Source: Stutzerimonas stutzeri
Lineage (GTDB): Bacteria; Pseudomonadota; Gammaproteobacteria; Pseudomonadales; Pseudomonadaceae
Reading direction: 5' to 3'
DNA: 64,000 bases
Assembly: GCF_015291885.1 (NCBI RefSeq)
Contig: NZ_CP036186.1
Location: 3,920,001-3,984,000, forward strand
The notes below the pieces were generated by a model. That model searched no databases, had not been told where the DNA came from, and saw only the letters and a list, made by a program, of their open reading frames with translations. The stretch's first letter is position 1. Each line of letters starts with the position of its first letter. The position numbers and the translations under genes are program-made. Shown here piece after piece: positions 12,344 to 21,207 of the stretch.

Positions 12344-13184
12344 ACTCCGGGTCGGCAGCGACAGGGGCCACGCGGCCGCGCGAACGATCGGGGTAGAACA
12401 GGCGCTGCAGTTCTACGCCAGGCTGTTCGGCACGCATGAATGCCTCGCCCACCAGGAATGCATACACCTGGTTGATCTCCATCAGCTCGACATCGGCACG
12501 ATTGAAGATCCCGCTCTCGGTCACCACCAGACGATCCTTCGGAATCCGCGGCAACAGATCTAGCGTAGTTTCCAGACTGACTTCGAACGTATGCAGGTTG
12601 CGGTTGTTGACGCCCACCAGCGGTGTTTCCAGACGCAGCGCCCGTTCTAGTTCGGCAGCGTCGTGCACCTCTACCAGCACGTCCAGCCCCTGCTGCTTCG
12701 CTACCACTGCCAGTTCGTGCATACGCGCATCGTCCAGTGCCGCGACGATCAGCAGAATGCAGTCGGCGCCAAGCGCTCGCGCCTCGACCACCTGATACGG
12801 GTCGATCATGAAATCCTTGCGAATCACCGGTAGCGAGCAGGCCGCACGCGCTTGCTGCAGATACTCATCAGCACCTTGAAAGAAATCGATGTCGGTCAGT
12901 ACTGACAGGCAGGCGGCACCACCGGCTTCGTAGCTGGCTGCGATCTCGGCAGGCAAAAACGGATCACGTATGACGCCTTTGCTTGGCGAAGCCTTCTTTA
13001 CCTCTGCAATGACGGCCGGTTCCTTGCTGCGCACACGCTGCTCCAGTGCGGCGGCAAAGCCACGCACGGGATCGGCAACAGCCGCCCGCTGCTCGAGCTC
13101 GCTCAACGCGACCTGGCGACTGCGCTGGGCAACCTCCTCGAACTTGCGTGCGATGATCTTTTCCAGCACGGTCTGCACGCTCAT
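12342..13184 (-). CDS. trpC: Indole-3-glycerol-phosphate synthase
   Basis: Closes the indole ring from CdRP in tryptophan synthesis. The 280-aa TIM barrel shows the IGPS signature [13 protein letters not shown], the catalytic lysine in [10 protein letters not shown] and glutamate in VTESGI. Monofunctional, with no trpF fusion. The start overlaps the trpD stop by 4 bases (ATGA), so translation is coupled in trpGDC. Confidence 0.96.
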   Translation of the reverse strand: MSVQTVLEKIIARKFEEVAQRSRQVALSELEQRAAVADPVRGFAAALEQRVRSKEPAVIAEVKKASPSKGVIRDPFLPAEIAASYEAGGAACLSVLTDIDFFQGADEYLQQARAACSLPVIRKDFMIDPYQVVEARALGADCILLIVAALDDARMHELAVVAKQQGLDVLVEVHDAAELERALRLETPLVGVNNRNLHTFEVSLETTLDLLPRIPKDRLVVTESGIFNRADVELMEINQVYAFLVGEAFMRAEQPGVELQRLFYPDRSRGRVAPVAADPE

Positions 13185-14227
13185 TTCTGGTTCTCCTGCT
13201 TGAACACTGCGGTGAAGGACACCAGTTCCTCCAGCTTGTCACGCGCCAGCCCGGTGCTGAGCGCGTCATGGGCCATCTCGACACCCTGCTTCAGGCTGCT
13301 CGCCAGATCGGCTGCGTAGAGCGCAGCGCCAGCATTGAGCACGATCATGTCGGCAGCCTTCTGACCGTTCTCGCTCTGCCGACGGCCTAGCGCATCACGG
13401 ATCAAGACCAGCGAGCCCTGTGCATCCTCGACGTTCAAACCGATCAGGCTCTGGCTCTTGATGCCGAAGTCTTCCGGCTGAACGCTGTATTCGCGGATTT
13501 CACCGTCTTTCAGCTCGGCGACATGCGTCGGCGCCGCGAGGCTGATTTCATCCAGCCCATCCTGCGCATGCACCACCAGCACATGCTTGCTGCCCAGCCG
13601 CGCCAGCACTTCGGCCATCGGCCGGCACAACGCCTTGCTGAACACACCAAGCACCTGATGGCGGACGCCGGCCGGGTTGGCCATGGGGCCGAGGATATTG
13701 AACAGGGTCCGCAGGCCGAGTTCACGGCGCGGGCCGGCTGCGTGCTTCATGGCGCCATGATGGGCCGGCGCGAACATGAAGCCGACGCCGACGGTATCGA
13801 CGCTGCGCGCCACCTGTTCGGGCGTCAGGTCGAGAAAGACCCCGGCCGCCTCGAGCAGATCGGCGCTGCCACTCTTGCCGGATACCGCGCGGTTACCGTG
13901 CTTGGCCACCTTGCCGCCAGCGGCCGCAACGACGAAGGAGGCGGCAGTGGACACATTGAAGATATTCATCCCGTCGCCACCGGTGCCACAGGTGTCGACA
14001 AGCTTGTCGGTGTCGAAACGCACCGGGGCGGCCAGCTCACGCATGACCTGCACCGCGCCGACGATCTCGTCGATGGTTTCGCTCTTCATGCGCATGCCCA
14101 TGAGGAACGCACCGACCTGCGCATCAGTGCATTGACCGGTCATGATCTGACGCATCACCGCCTGCATCTCTTCGGTGGTCAGGTCCAGCTGACCGACGAT
14201 GCGGTTGAGGGCTTCCTTGATATCCAT
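13181..14227 (-). CDS. trpD: Anthranilate phosphoribosyltransferase
   Basis: Transfers the phosphoribosyl group of PRPP to anthranilate. The 348-aa protein has the PRPP/Mg signature [19 protein letters not shown] and the second motif in [19 protein letters not shown]. The start shares one base with the trpG stop (TGATG) and the end overlaps trpC by 4 bases. Confidence 0.96.
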   Translation of the reverse strand: MDIKEALNRIVGQLDLTTEEMQAVMRQIMTGQCTDAQVGAFLMGMRMKSETIDEIVGAVQVMRELAAPVRFDTDKLVDTCGTGGDGMNIFNVSTAASFVVAAAGGKVAKHGNRAVSGKSGSADLLEAAGVFLDLTPEQVARSVDTVGVGFMFAPAHHGAMKHAAGPRRELGLRTLFNILGPMANPAGVRHQVLGVFSKALCRPMAEVLARLGSKHVLVVHAQDGLDEISLAAPTHVAELKDGEIREYSVQPEDFGIKSQSLIGLNVEDAQGSLVLIRDALGRRQSENGQKAADMIVLNAGAALYAADLASSLKQGVEMAHDALSTGLARDKLEELVSFTAVFKQENQK

Positions 14228-14820
14228 CAGCGCACGCCTCCGGTCTGCTTCAGAAAATTCGCGAACAGCTCATGGCCCTGTTCGGTGAGGATCGATTCGG
14301 GGTGGAACTGCACACCCTCTATATTCAGCGTCTTGTGTCGCAAGCCCATGATCTCGTCGACCGAGCCATCGTCCAGCTGGGTCCAGGCGGTGATTTCCAG
14401 GGAGTCGGGCAACGTCTCGCGCTTGACCACCAGCGAGTGGTAACGGGTGACGGTCAGCGGATTGTTGAGCCCGGCGAACACACCCTGATCATGGTGAAAC
14501 ACCGGACTGGTCTTGCCGTGCATGGCCTGACGGGCGCGCACCACATCGCCACCGAAGGCCTGACCAATGCTCTGGTGGCCGAGGCAGACGCCGAGAATCG
14601 GCAACTTGCCGGCGAAATGACGAATCAGCTCCAGCGACACGCCGGCCTCGTTCGGCGTGCACGGGCCGGGCGAGACGACGATACGCTCCGGATTCAGCGC
14701 TTCGATTTCGGCCACGCTCAGTTCGTCGTTGCGCACCACTTTCACGTCAGCGCCCAGTTCGCCGAGGTACTGCACGACGTTGTAGGTAAAGGAATCGTAG
14801 TTATCGAGCATTAGCAGCAT
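14227..14820 (-). CDS. trpG: Anthranilate synthase component II (glutamine amidotransferase)
   Basis: Supplies ammonia from glutamine to TrpE. The class I triad is visible: Cys in [12 protein letters not shown], and His and Glu in GVQFHPESI. The family start is MLLML(I)DNYDSFTYN, hence 14820; an in-frame ATG at 14829 adds three residues. Both ATGs and the AGAGG upstream lie on the island side of the integration core, so the translation start region of this housekeeping gene is island-derived. TrpE, its partner subunit, is now 30 kb away. Confidence 0.95.
   Translation of the reverse strand: MLLMLDNYDSFTYNVVQYLGELGADVKVVRNDELSVAEIEALNPERIVVSPGPCTPNEAGVSLELIRHFAGKLPILGVCLGHQSIGQAFGGDVVRARQAMHGKTSPVFHHDQGVFAGLNNPLTVTRYHSLVVKRETLPDSLEITAWTQLDDGSVDEIMGLRHKTLNIEGVQFHPESILTEQGHELFANFLKQTGGVR
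14801..14820. other. Island attachment core, trpG side
   Basis: Twenty bases at the start of trpG (minus strand ATGCTGCTAATGCTCGATAA) match 45123-45142 directly after trpE at 17 of 20 positions in the same orientation. Together they bound a segment containing a P4-type integrase, so they are read as the two att cores. The three mismatches argue for an old integration or an attP that only resembles the host site. Confidence 0.65.
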
Positions 14821-14872
14821 TTTTAGCATAACCTCTTGATTTTACTGCTTTTTTATTAGCTTCTACTGCCAT

Positions 14873-14893
14873 GATACCCGCATATATACCCGC
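14873..14893. other. Candidate integrase arm-type sites, trpG end
   Basis: Two direct copies of ATACCCGC (14874-14881 and 14886-14893) lie about 55-70 bp inside the trpG-side core. The same octamer occurs three times beside the integrase start at the other end, as expected for arm sites of one tyrosine recombinase. Confidence 0.5.
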
Positions 14894-14987
14894 TTTTTAT
14901 TGTGCTGCGGTGAGCTAGGGGTAAGCAGCCGAAGGCTAGGGAAGCAGGAACGAACAAGGACGGACCGGACGAGCCGGCAAGGAGAAG

Positions 14988-15032
14988 TCAGGCGCGCCAG
15001 CGCCAACGGGCCAGGGCCTTGATGACTCGCAT
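14988..15032 (-). CDS. trp-type leader peptide upstream of trpGDC
   Basis: A 14-residue reading frame, [14 protein letters not shown], carries two closely spaced Trp codons and lies about 170 bp before trpG. It differs by one residue from the frame before trpE (46701-46745), with 43 identical consecutive bases (14985-15027 against 46698-46740). Attenuation of both trpE and trpGDC is known in P. putida. A longer version starting at 15071 (27 aa) is open in frame. A textbook terminator with a T-tract is not evident after it. It sits on the island side of the att core. Confidence 0.7.
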   Translation of the reverse strand: MRVIKALARWRWRA

Positions 15033-15083
15033 CAGGAGGGTGCTGCTAGTGGTCACGGCGATATCTCGCATTGCTATCCCGGC

Positions 15084-15112
15084 ACAGTAGCCGACAGCGC
15101 AATACGGTGCAA
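15084..15112 (-). promoter_or_regulatory. Candidate promoter for the trpG leader
   Basis: Minus strand: -35-like TTGCAC (15107-15112), a 17-base spacer, -10-like TACTGT (15084-15089), about 50 bases before the 14-residue leader. Each box matches consensus at four of six positions, so this is only the best candidate in the 250-bp gap between the leader and the next gene. Confidence 0.35.
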
Positions 15113-15213
15113 TAACACTGTACCGCTCAACACCCGTGGAAACTCACACAGCAGCTCTGCTTGCCCTAAAGCCCCTCCGCAGAAGTCGATTCAAAAATTT
15201 TTCAGACCTTTAT

Positions 15214-15260
15214 TACCCACAGGAAGACGAGCACGAAAGGCTCGTTTCTACCTCTGGGTA
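15214..15260 (+). other. Nested inverted repeats in the 5' leader of the zinc-ribbon gene
   Basis: Outer arms TACCCA (15214-15219) / TGGGTA (15255-15260) enclose inner arms ACGAGC (15227-15232) / GCTCGT (15240-15245). The structure ends 23 bases before the start codon and could fold in the mRNA. Confidence 0.4.
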
Positions 15261-15283
15261 TCCTCTTTTGAACAGGAGTCTGA

Positions 15284-15619
15284 ATGATGAGTATTTGCTG
15301 TCCTTCCTGCGGTTCTCTTCGAGTTGTAGCGCGCAATCATGGTCGCAAAGTCGGTGGCGCTATTGGCGCCGTTGGCGGCACGGCGAGCGGAGCAGCAGGC
15401 GCTATGGCTGGCGCAAAAAGCGGCGCGCTTATAGGTGCTTTCGCTGGCCCCGTGGGTATTACGCTGGGTAGCCTGGCTGGCGCGATTCTGGGCGGCCTGG
15501 CAGGTGGAACTGCCGGGGGGCTGGCCGGCGCCAAGATGGGTGAAGAGTTCGATTCTCACGTACTCGACAACTATGAGTGCCATCACTGCGGCACTGCCTT
15601 TACACAAAATGAGCGCTGA
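15284..15619 (+). CDS. Glycine-zipper protein flanked by two halves of a zinc ribbon
   Basis: This 111-aa protein has CPSCG at its start and CHHCG near its end; the ~70 residues between are a run of Gly/Ala zippers (GAIGAVGGTASGAAGAMAGA and similar repeats) that could cross a membrane. Each CxxC is half of a zinc ribbon, so N- and C-termini may meet around one zinc. No known function is recognised. It is the first gene of the island at the trpG end, with a structured leader upstream and a DUF932 gene 60 bp downstream. Confidence 0.6.
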   Translation: MMSICCPSCGSLRVVARNHGRKVGGAIGAVGGTASGAAGAMAGAKSGALIGAFAGPVGITLGSLAGAILGGLAGGTAGGLAGAKMGEEFDSHVLDNYECHHCGTAFTQNER

Positions 15620-15627
15620 ACTCATCG

Positions 15628-15664
15628 TAACGATATACGAAACGTTATTACGTATACATACGTA
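15628..15664 (+). promoter_or_regulatory. Operator-like inverted repeats before the DUF932 gene
   Basis: A perfect 7+2+7 palindrome TACGTAT-AC-ATACGTA (15649-15664) is preceded by TAACG ... CGTTA arms. They end just before the AAGGAG ribosome site of the DUF932 gene, a position fit for a repressor. Confidence 0.45.
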
Positions 15665-15678
15665 GAAGGAGTATTGTA

Positions 15679-16647
15679 ATGGCTCATCTCATCGAAACCA
15701 TGGCCTACGCTGGCGCTACCCCGTGGCACGGTCTGGGCAACAACCTGCCGCAGAAACAACCCATCGAAGTCTGGCAACGCGAAGCCGGCATGGACTGGCA
15801 GATCCTGGAAAGCCCTGTGCATTTCAAGTCGGATGCCATCGGCCATCTGGGCGCGATCCACTCATTCCCAGAACAGAAAGTGCTCTACCGCTCGGACACC
15901 AAGGCACCGCTGTCGGTGGTCTCGCAGCGCTATCACACCGTGCAGCCAAAGGATGTCTTGGAGTTTTATCGCGACCTGACCGAGGTTTCCGGCTACGAGC
16001 TGGAAACTGCTGGCGTGCTCAAGGGCGGCCGCAAGTTCTGGGCGCTGGCGCGGACCGGCCAGGGTGCAGCAATCAAAGGCAACGACCAGGTGAATGGCTA
16101 CCTGCTTTTGGCCACTTCCTGCGACGGCACTCTGGCCACCACGGCAACGCCCACCACTATCCGCGTTGTCTGCAACAACACGCTGACCATCGCCCTGGAC
16201 GGCACCAGCCGTGCGATCAAGGTGCCGCACAGCACCCGCTTCGATGGTGAGCTGGTGAAGAAGCAGCTTGGTGTCGCCGTCTCGCAATGGGACGACTTCA
16301 TGTACCGCATGCGCCACCTGGCGGAACGCAAGGTGCAGTGGCATGAGGCACTGAGCTTCTTTATGAACGTGATGTGTGAGACCAACCCGACCGGTCCGCT
16401 TCCTGAACAGCTGCCGAACGAGCGCGCTCTGCGCAAAGTGCAGGAGCTGTACGAAGGCCGTAGCCGGGGCAGCCAGCTGGATTCAGCACGAGGCACCGCC
16501 TGGGGTCTGCTCAATGCCGTGACCGAGTACGTCGATCACGAGCGCCGGGCACGCAGTACCGAGTACCGCCTCGACTCCGCCTGGTTCGGCCAGGGCGCGC
16601 AGATCAAGCAACGCGCCTTGGACGCAGCGCTGCAGCTCGCCGCTTAA
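15679..16647 (+). CDS. DUF932 (phage/plasmid-like TIGR03299) protein
   Basis: A 322-aa member of the DUF932 family that is frequent on plasmids, ICEs and phages. It is recognised by the N-terminal PWHGLGNNLP and the central VVCNNTLTIALDG followed by HSTRFDGELV. The molecular function is unknown; the usual neighbours are recombination genes, as here (YqaJ exonuclease, RadC fragment). An AAGGAG precedes the ATG. Between this gene and yqaJ lies a vapBC module on the opposite strand, probably a later insertion. Confidence 0.82.
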   Translation: MAHLIETMAYAGATPWHGLGNNLPQKQPIEVWQREAGMDWQILESPVHFKSDAIGHLGAIHSFPEQKVLYRSDTKAPLSVVSQRYHTVQPKDVLEFYRDLTEVSGYELETAGVLKGGRKFWALARTGQGAAIKGNDQVNGYLLLATSCDGTLATTATPTTIRVVCNNTLTIALDGTSRAIKVPHSTRFDGELVKKQLGVAVSQWDDFMYRMRHLAERKVQWHEALSFFMNVMCETNPTGPLPEQLPNERALRKVQELYEGRSRGSQLDSARGTAWGLLNAVTEYVDHERRARSTEYRLDSAWFGQGAQIKQRALDAALQLAA

Positions 16648-16665
16648 GCTGATGCGGCATAAACA

Positions 16666-16700
16666 CAACCCTTGATCGCCACAAGGGTGATCAGGGGTTG
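16666..16700 (+). terminator. Hairpin after the DUF932 gene
   Basis: Arms CAACCC-T-TGATC and GATCA-G-GGGTTG form an 11-bp stem with one mismatch; only a short T-tract follows. Confidence 0.45.
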
Positions 16701-16733
16701 TTCAGCTCCTCTGCGTTAAATGATCGCCCTTAC

Positions 16734-17138
16734 TCAGGCGCTCACCCAATCCTCGACGCGCAAACCTGGAACTCGCTCGAATTCACGAAGATTATTCGTG
16801 ACCAGAATCAGTCCCTGGGCACGTGCGTGTCCTGCAATCATCTGATCATACGGGCCAATAGGCTTGCCGATACGAGCCAACTCAGCTCGCAATTGCCCGG
16901 AATGAGCCGCTGCCTGAGCGTCGTAAGACAGTACTTCCAGGCGCGCAGCGAAACCTTCAACGTCCGCCAGATTACGCTCGGGATTAGCGGACTTCTCGGC
17001 GCCGTAAATAAGCTCCATCAGGGTGACAGTGCTAATGCTCAGCTGCCCTGAATGGCGCTTGAAGGCTTCCCGCACCTGCTCAGGGCGATTCTTGATCGTG
17101 AAAATGCAGATGTTGGTATCAAGCATGTACTTCAGCAT
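16734..17138 (-). CDS. vapC: VapC-type PIN-domain toxin
   Basis: A 134-aa PIN ribonuclease with the acidic quartet visible as D7 (MLDTNICIF), E in TLMELIYGAEKS, D in GPYDQMIAGHA and a late acidic position. VapC toxins cleave tRNA or rRNA and are held by VapB. The ATG overlaps the last base of the vapB stop (TGATG), which gives coupled translation. The closest style is chromosomal VapC of the tRNA-fMet type (LDTNI, KNRPEQVREAF), inferred only. Confidence 0.92.
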   Translation of the reverse strand: MLKYMLDTNICIFTIKNRPEQVREAFKRHSGQLSISTVTLMELIYGAEKSANPERNLADVEGFAARLEVLSYDAQAAAHSGQLRAELARIGKPIGPYDQMIAGHARAQGLILVTNNLREFERVPGLRVEDWVSA

Positions 17139-17368
17139 CAGAACGCATCCCGCTCTTGATCTGCAGGCTGCTCGCGATCCGCCATGTAGTCAGCGGTCAC
17201 ACCTTCGCCATCGAACCAGACGTCCCAGGCCTCGCCTGCCGGCGTGATGATTCGGGCTCGACCAACTACCACTACATCCACCCGCTTCACATCCTCAGGC
17301 AGCGCAACCGCCTTGGGCAAACGCACCGCTTGACTGCGGTTGCTCTGAAAAACTGCACCTTGTTCCAT
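17138..17368 (-). CDS. vapB: VapB-type antitoxin
   Basis: A 76-aa AbrB-fold antitoxin: FQSNRSQAVRLPKAV is the DNA-binding swapped hairpin typical of VapB, and the C-terminal half (WFDGEGVTADYMADREQPA) would wrap the toxin. Start at 17368 follows AGGAGG; longer in-frame starts lack such a site. It precedes vapC and overlaps it. Confidence 0.9.
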   Translation of the reverse strand: MEQGAVFQSNRSQAVRLPKAVALPEDVKRVDVVVVGRARIITPAGEAWDVWFDGEGVTADYMADREQPADQERDAF

Positions 17369-17379
17369 GGAAACCTCCT

Positions 17380-17442
17380 GGGGATATGCCTTGCGTATAG
17401 CCCATTGTGCCAATCAAGCGGGATATGTCAACGGCATATCCC
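17380..17442 (-). promoter_or_regulatory. vapBC operator repeats
   Basis: A perfect inverted repeat GGGATATG-7-CATATCCC (17420-17442) and a further GGGGATATGCC half-site (17380-17390) lie just upstream of vapB, where VapBC complexes autoregulate their own operon. Confidence 0.6.
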
Positions 17443-17466
17443 TAACTAGCCATCCACCTACCACCA

Positions 17467-17505
17467 TAAACGCCCGGTCAGCCTTGTGATGGCTGGGCGT
17501 TTTTA
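17467..17505 (+). terminator. Hairpin with T-tract ahead of yqaJ
   Basis: Arms CGCCC-GGT-CAGCC and GGCTG-GGCG followed by TTTTT. It lies 17 bases before the yqaJ start and may end a transcript entering from upstream; its ribosome site GCAGGAG begins right after. Confidence 0.55.
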
Positions 17506-17521
17506 TGCCTGCAGGAGAAAC

Positions 17522-18529
17522 ATGATGAAAGCTACTTCATTGAACCGCAGCCCCAGCAAACCCCGCCCAGCCCTACGTCTGATCAGCACCAAGGAATTGC
17601 CCCGCGAGGACTGGCTGCAGATCCGCAAGCAAGGCATCGGCAGTTCGGACGCTGCGGCTACGGTCGGTCTGAACCCCTACAAGTCGCAGCTGGAACTCTG
17701 GATGGAGAAGACCGGTCGCGATGCTGGCATGCCGAAGGCCGATCCTCAGGATGAGGAAAGCCCACTGTACTGGGGCAACGTGCTGGAGCCCATCGTGGCC
17801 TGGCATTACAGCAAGCGCACGAAGCACAAGGTACGGCGCATCAATGCCGTGCTCCAGCATCCGGATCCGGAGCTGCCCTGGATGCTCGCCAACATCGACC
17901 GCGAGGTGATCGGTGCCGACGATGTGCAGATCCTCGAATGCAAGACAGCCGGCATAAACGGGGCACGCCTCTGGAAAGAAGGCGTACCCGAGTATGTGCA
18001 GTTGCAGGTGATGCACCAGCTCGCCGTCACCGGCAAGCAGGCGGCGGATGTGGCGGTGCTACTGGGTGGCCAGACGTTGGAGATCCATCGCATCGAGCGG
18101 GATGAGCAGATGATTGCTCGCCTGATCGAGCTGGAGCGCCGTTTCTGGCAGTACGTTGAAACGGACACGCCACCACCTGCCGATGGCAGTGCCTCGGCTG
18201 AGCTGGCGTTGCGTTGCCTGTATCCGCAGGACAACGGCCAGGTCGTCGACTTCAGCGGAAATGCCGGTCTGGCGGCTGCCTTCCTGGAGTTGAAGGCGGT
18301 GCGTCAATCAATCTCTGAGAAGGAAAAGCGCGAAGCCGAGCTCAAGCAAATGCTGCAGCAAGCAATGGGTGAGTTCACCCGCGCTGAGTTCTCCAGCGGC
18401 TACGTGAGCTGGCGCAAAGCCAAGGACAGCACCGTGCTCGATGTCGAGCGCCTGCTCCAGGAAAAGCCCTACCTGCAGGCCCGTTATCCGAAGCTCAAAG
18501 AAGGTAGCCGGCGCTTTCTGATCGGCTGA
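17522..18529 (+). CDS. YqaJ-type viral recombinase (lambda-exonuclease fold)
   Basis: This 335-aa protein opens with the YqaJ signature (WLQIRKQGIGSSDAAATVGL, then NPYKSQLELW) and has the PD-(D/E)xK nuclease core: D in MLANIDREV and ExK in QILECKTAG. The C-terminal third is helical, with SEKEKREAELKQML a likely coiled coil. Such enzymes resect 5' ends for single-strand annealing on phages and plasmids. Start chosen at the first ATG after GCAGGAG. No Beta/RecT annealing protein is recognised beside it; the following Cys-cluster protein occupies that place. Confidence 0.88.
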   Translation: MMKATSLNRSPSKPRPALRLISTKELPREDWLQIRKQGIGSSDAAATVGLNPYKSQLELWMEKTGRDAGMPKADPQDEESPLYWGNVLEPIVAWHYSKRTKHKVRRINAVLQHPDPELPWMLANIDREVIGADDVQILECKTAGINGARLWKEGVPEYVQLQVMHQLAVTGKQAADVAVLLGGQTLEIHRIERDEQMIARLIELERRFWQYVETDTPPPADGSASAELALRCLYPQDNGQVVDFSGNAGLAAAFLELKAVRQSISEKEKREAELKQMLQQAMGEFTRAEFSSGYVSWRKAKDSTVLDVERLLQEKPYLQARYPKLKEGSRRFLIG

Positions 18530-18558
18530 TCGCCCTATTCAACTCAATCCCTCCCCTT

Positions 18559-18599
18559 GGCCAGTCCATGCAGTTCGCGCTGTGTGGCTGGCCTTTTTT
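18559..18599 (+). terminator. Hairpin with T6 after yqaJ
   Basis: Outer arms GGCCAG (18559-18564) and CTGGCC (18588-18593) with an inner CAG...CTG pair are followed directly by TTTTTT. Confidence 0.5.
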
Positions 18600-18618
18600 G
18601 CTTACAAGGAGCGCCATC

Positions 18619-19515
18619 ATGCTCAAAGGTCTGGCAATTACTCCGCCCGTGCTCGGGCGCATCTCTATCGGCAAGGTCGTCGAGAAGAACGGCAAGCGGC
18701 TGCCGGAGAAAGACGATCAATTCACCATCACCTCTCAGGTACAAGGCAAGGACGGTTGGCTACTGCACCCGCTGAATGACGAGCTGCGCCAGGGCAAAGA
18801 CGACAAGCTGCGCAGCATCCCGGTGCGCTTGTTATTCAACGAGCCTGAACTGAATTTCCGCGCTGACTACACCTTGTTTGATCGGCAGAACGGTCGACCA
18901 ATGTGTGTCGGCAACGGTGAGACCTGCAAACGTATCGGTAAGGATGGCGTTCAATCGCTGCCCTGCCCGTCACCCGATGCCTGCCCGCTGGCCAAGGGCA
19001 ACGCCTGCAAGCCCTACGGACGAATGAACGTAGTGATTGGCGATGAGGATGCGCTGGGCAGCTTCGTGTTTCGCACCACGGGCTTCAACAGCATCCGCAC
19101 GCTGATAGCCCGGTTGCAGTACTTCCGGGCCATATCAGGTGATCGTCTGGCGTGCCTGCCGCTGGAGCTGCGCCTACGTGGCAAATCCACCCGACAGAGC
19201 CATGGTACGCCGATCTTCTACGTCGATCTGACGCTGCGCAGCGGTATGACCGTGGAGCAAGCATTACTCACTGCGCGTGAGTTGGATGAGGCGCGTCAGG
19301 CGGCTGGTTTTGATCAAGCCGCACTGGATGCCACCGCGCGTGTCGGCCTGGGCAACGGCATCTTCGAGGACGACGGTGAGGACAGCAGCGCCATTGCTGA
19401 AGAGTTCTTTCCGGACGGTCAGCCCGCCGCGTCGAAACCCGACAGCACCGTTCACACCCAGTCACTCGCTGAGAAGCTCGAAGCCCAATCCCAACAGCTC
19501 GAACCTTCTGCCTAA
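18619..19515 (+). CDS. Cys-cluster protein (annotated in relatives as hydrolase or metal-binding protein)
   Basis: A 298-aa protein with five closely spaced cysteines (MCVGNGETC, then LPCPSPDACPLAKGNACKP) that could bind zinc or an Fe-S cluster. After it come GRMNVVI and FRTTGFNSIRTL. This layout, a Cys cluster then R-x-N-V then a T-x-x-x-N-S-I segment, resembles phage recombination-directionality-factor-like proteins (PF18897), which is a guess from pattern only. It follows yqaJ after a terminator, with its own AAGGAG. The acidic C-terminus (EDDGEDSSAIAEEF) is likely disordered. Confidence 0.6.
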   Translation: MLKGLAITPPVLGRISIGKVVEKNGKRLPEKDDQFTITSQVQGKDGWLLHPLNDELRQGKDDKLRSIPVRLLFNEPELNFRADYTLFDRQNGRPMCVGNGETCKRIGKDGVQSLPCPSPDACPLAKGNACKPYGRMNVVIGDEDALGSFVFRTTGFNSIRTLIARLQYFRAISGDRLACLPLELRLRGKSTRQSHGTPIFYVDLTLRSGMTVEQALLTARELDEARQAAGFDQAALDATARVGLGNGIFEDDGEDSSAIAEEFFPDGQPAASKPDSTVHTQSLAEKLEAQSQQLEPSA

Positions 19516-19556
19516 CCACTGGCGGGCCGGCTCGGCTCGCCCACCGGAGACACACC

Positions 19557-19754
19557 ATGAAATTTCACAAACTCAAGGCCGGTGAAGTCGCCGGCAGTTA
19601 CCTGGTGGACTCGCCCGTCAGCGAAACCGACATCCTGCGCATGGCCCAGCAGTTGGCCACTCAGCGACTTAGTAAGGGACGCGCGCTGACTGATCCACAC
19701 AAAGTCAGGGAGCACCTGCAAGTGCTGCTGCAGGATCTACCGCACGCTGAGTAA
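19557..19754 (+). pseudogene. RadC-family protein, N-terminal fragment
   Basis: The 65 residues (VSETDILRMAQQLATQRLSK ... REHLQVLLQDL) look like the helical N-terminal part of RadC/YfjY proteins of integrative elements, which normally run on with a metal-binding JAB domain of about 100 residues. Here translation stops right after LPHAE and no JAB motif (H-x-H...D) is found downstream; the next gene is a chemoreceptor. It may instead be a small gene in its own right. Confidence 0.5.
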
Positions 19755-21207
19755 TAAAATTAGGTAAGATAGCCACTAGGAATGATGGCCATGTGCTACC
19801 TACTGTCTTCAGAGAGCTTTACCGATGAGAAACAATGGTCCAGTGACTGCAAAAGAGCGCGATTTTCCTTCAGCTCAACGGCTGATCACCACTACTGATA
19901 CGCATGGCACGATCACCTACTGCAATGACGCTTTCGTCAGCATCAGCGGCTTTGATCGTGACGAGTTGCTCGGGGCACCGCACAACATTGTCCGACATCC
20001 GGATATGCCACCAGCGGTCTTCGCGCACATGTGGAGCCATCTCAAGGCCGGCAAGGCCTGGATGGGTATCGTTAAAAATCGTTGCAAAAACGGGGACTTT
20101 TATTGGGTCAACGCCTATGTGACAGCGATAACTGAAAATGGCCGGGTGACAGGTTACGAGTCAGTTCGAGTAAAACCTGAATCAGAACATATACGCAGAG
20201 CAACTGACCTTTATGCTCGTATGCGCTCTGGCACTTGGAAGGAGACGGAGGGTAAGCCTTTGCGCCTGCTTTCCGTCTCGGCTCCCCCGCTACTAGCGAG
20301 CGCGTTAGTACTGGGGACATATTTCCTCATTTCCCCTGCGATAGCGTCAGGCTTGGCAGTCGCTGCGTTTTTTGCAATGCAAGGGTGGCAAAGCCGGAAT
20401 ACAGAACAGCTGCTGGAGCGCCTAAAAAACTCTGTAGAGGGAGCTTTCGATAGCGAGTTGATCGCCAGAACTTATACAGACCTGGTAGGCAAGCCAGCAC
20501 AGATACAAATGGCTTTGATCAGTGAGCGCGCACGGATCCGTACCGTGCTTTGCCGTCTTGAAGACTATGCCGACCATAGCTCTGAGCTTGCACAGCGCAG
20601 TGGCCAGCTGACAAGTAGCGCAGAAACGTCTCTTTTGGCGCAGCGCAACGAGGCCGACATGACGGCAACCGCAATGCACGAAATGGCGGCTTCTATTGCA
20701 GAAGTTTCAACACACGTCCACCGCACTGCAGATGAGGCAAATCAGGCTAATGCACTGGCCAAGACTGGTTCTGCAGAGGCAAGCAAAACTCGAGAGGTCA
20801 TCGAGAACTTGGCTAAGGAAGGTCTGAAGTAGCCCTGTATTTCCGGTCGACTTCAGCCCTCGCTGCTTTTGAAAGCGGGCCGTCGATCAAAATCGACCAG
20901 GTAACCCGCTCAGTTCTCCGTTTTTGGCCGCCGCGAGCACCTCGCAGCAGCCATTTCCCGCATTACAGGCGTACCTCTCCTGCGGTAGTCAGCAAATGTC
21001 GGCGCGCCATCCATAGGTTTGACAGCGCGAACAGCGTCACCAGCTGAGCGGTGTTCTTGGCCAGGCCACGGAAGCGCACCTTCACGTAACCGAACTGGCG
21101 CTTGATCGTATCCGTCCGGCCAACTCACCTTCCGAACTCCAGCATTAAGGACGATGGTGTCCGCGTATTTTTAAGCGGACGCGATAGCCCTTATCGCCGG
21201 GATTTCC

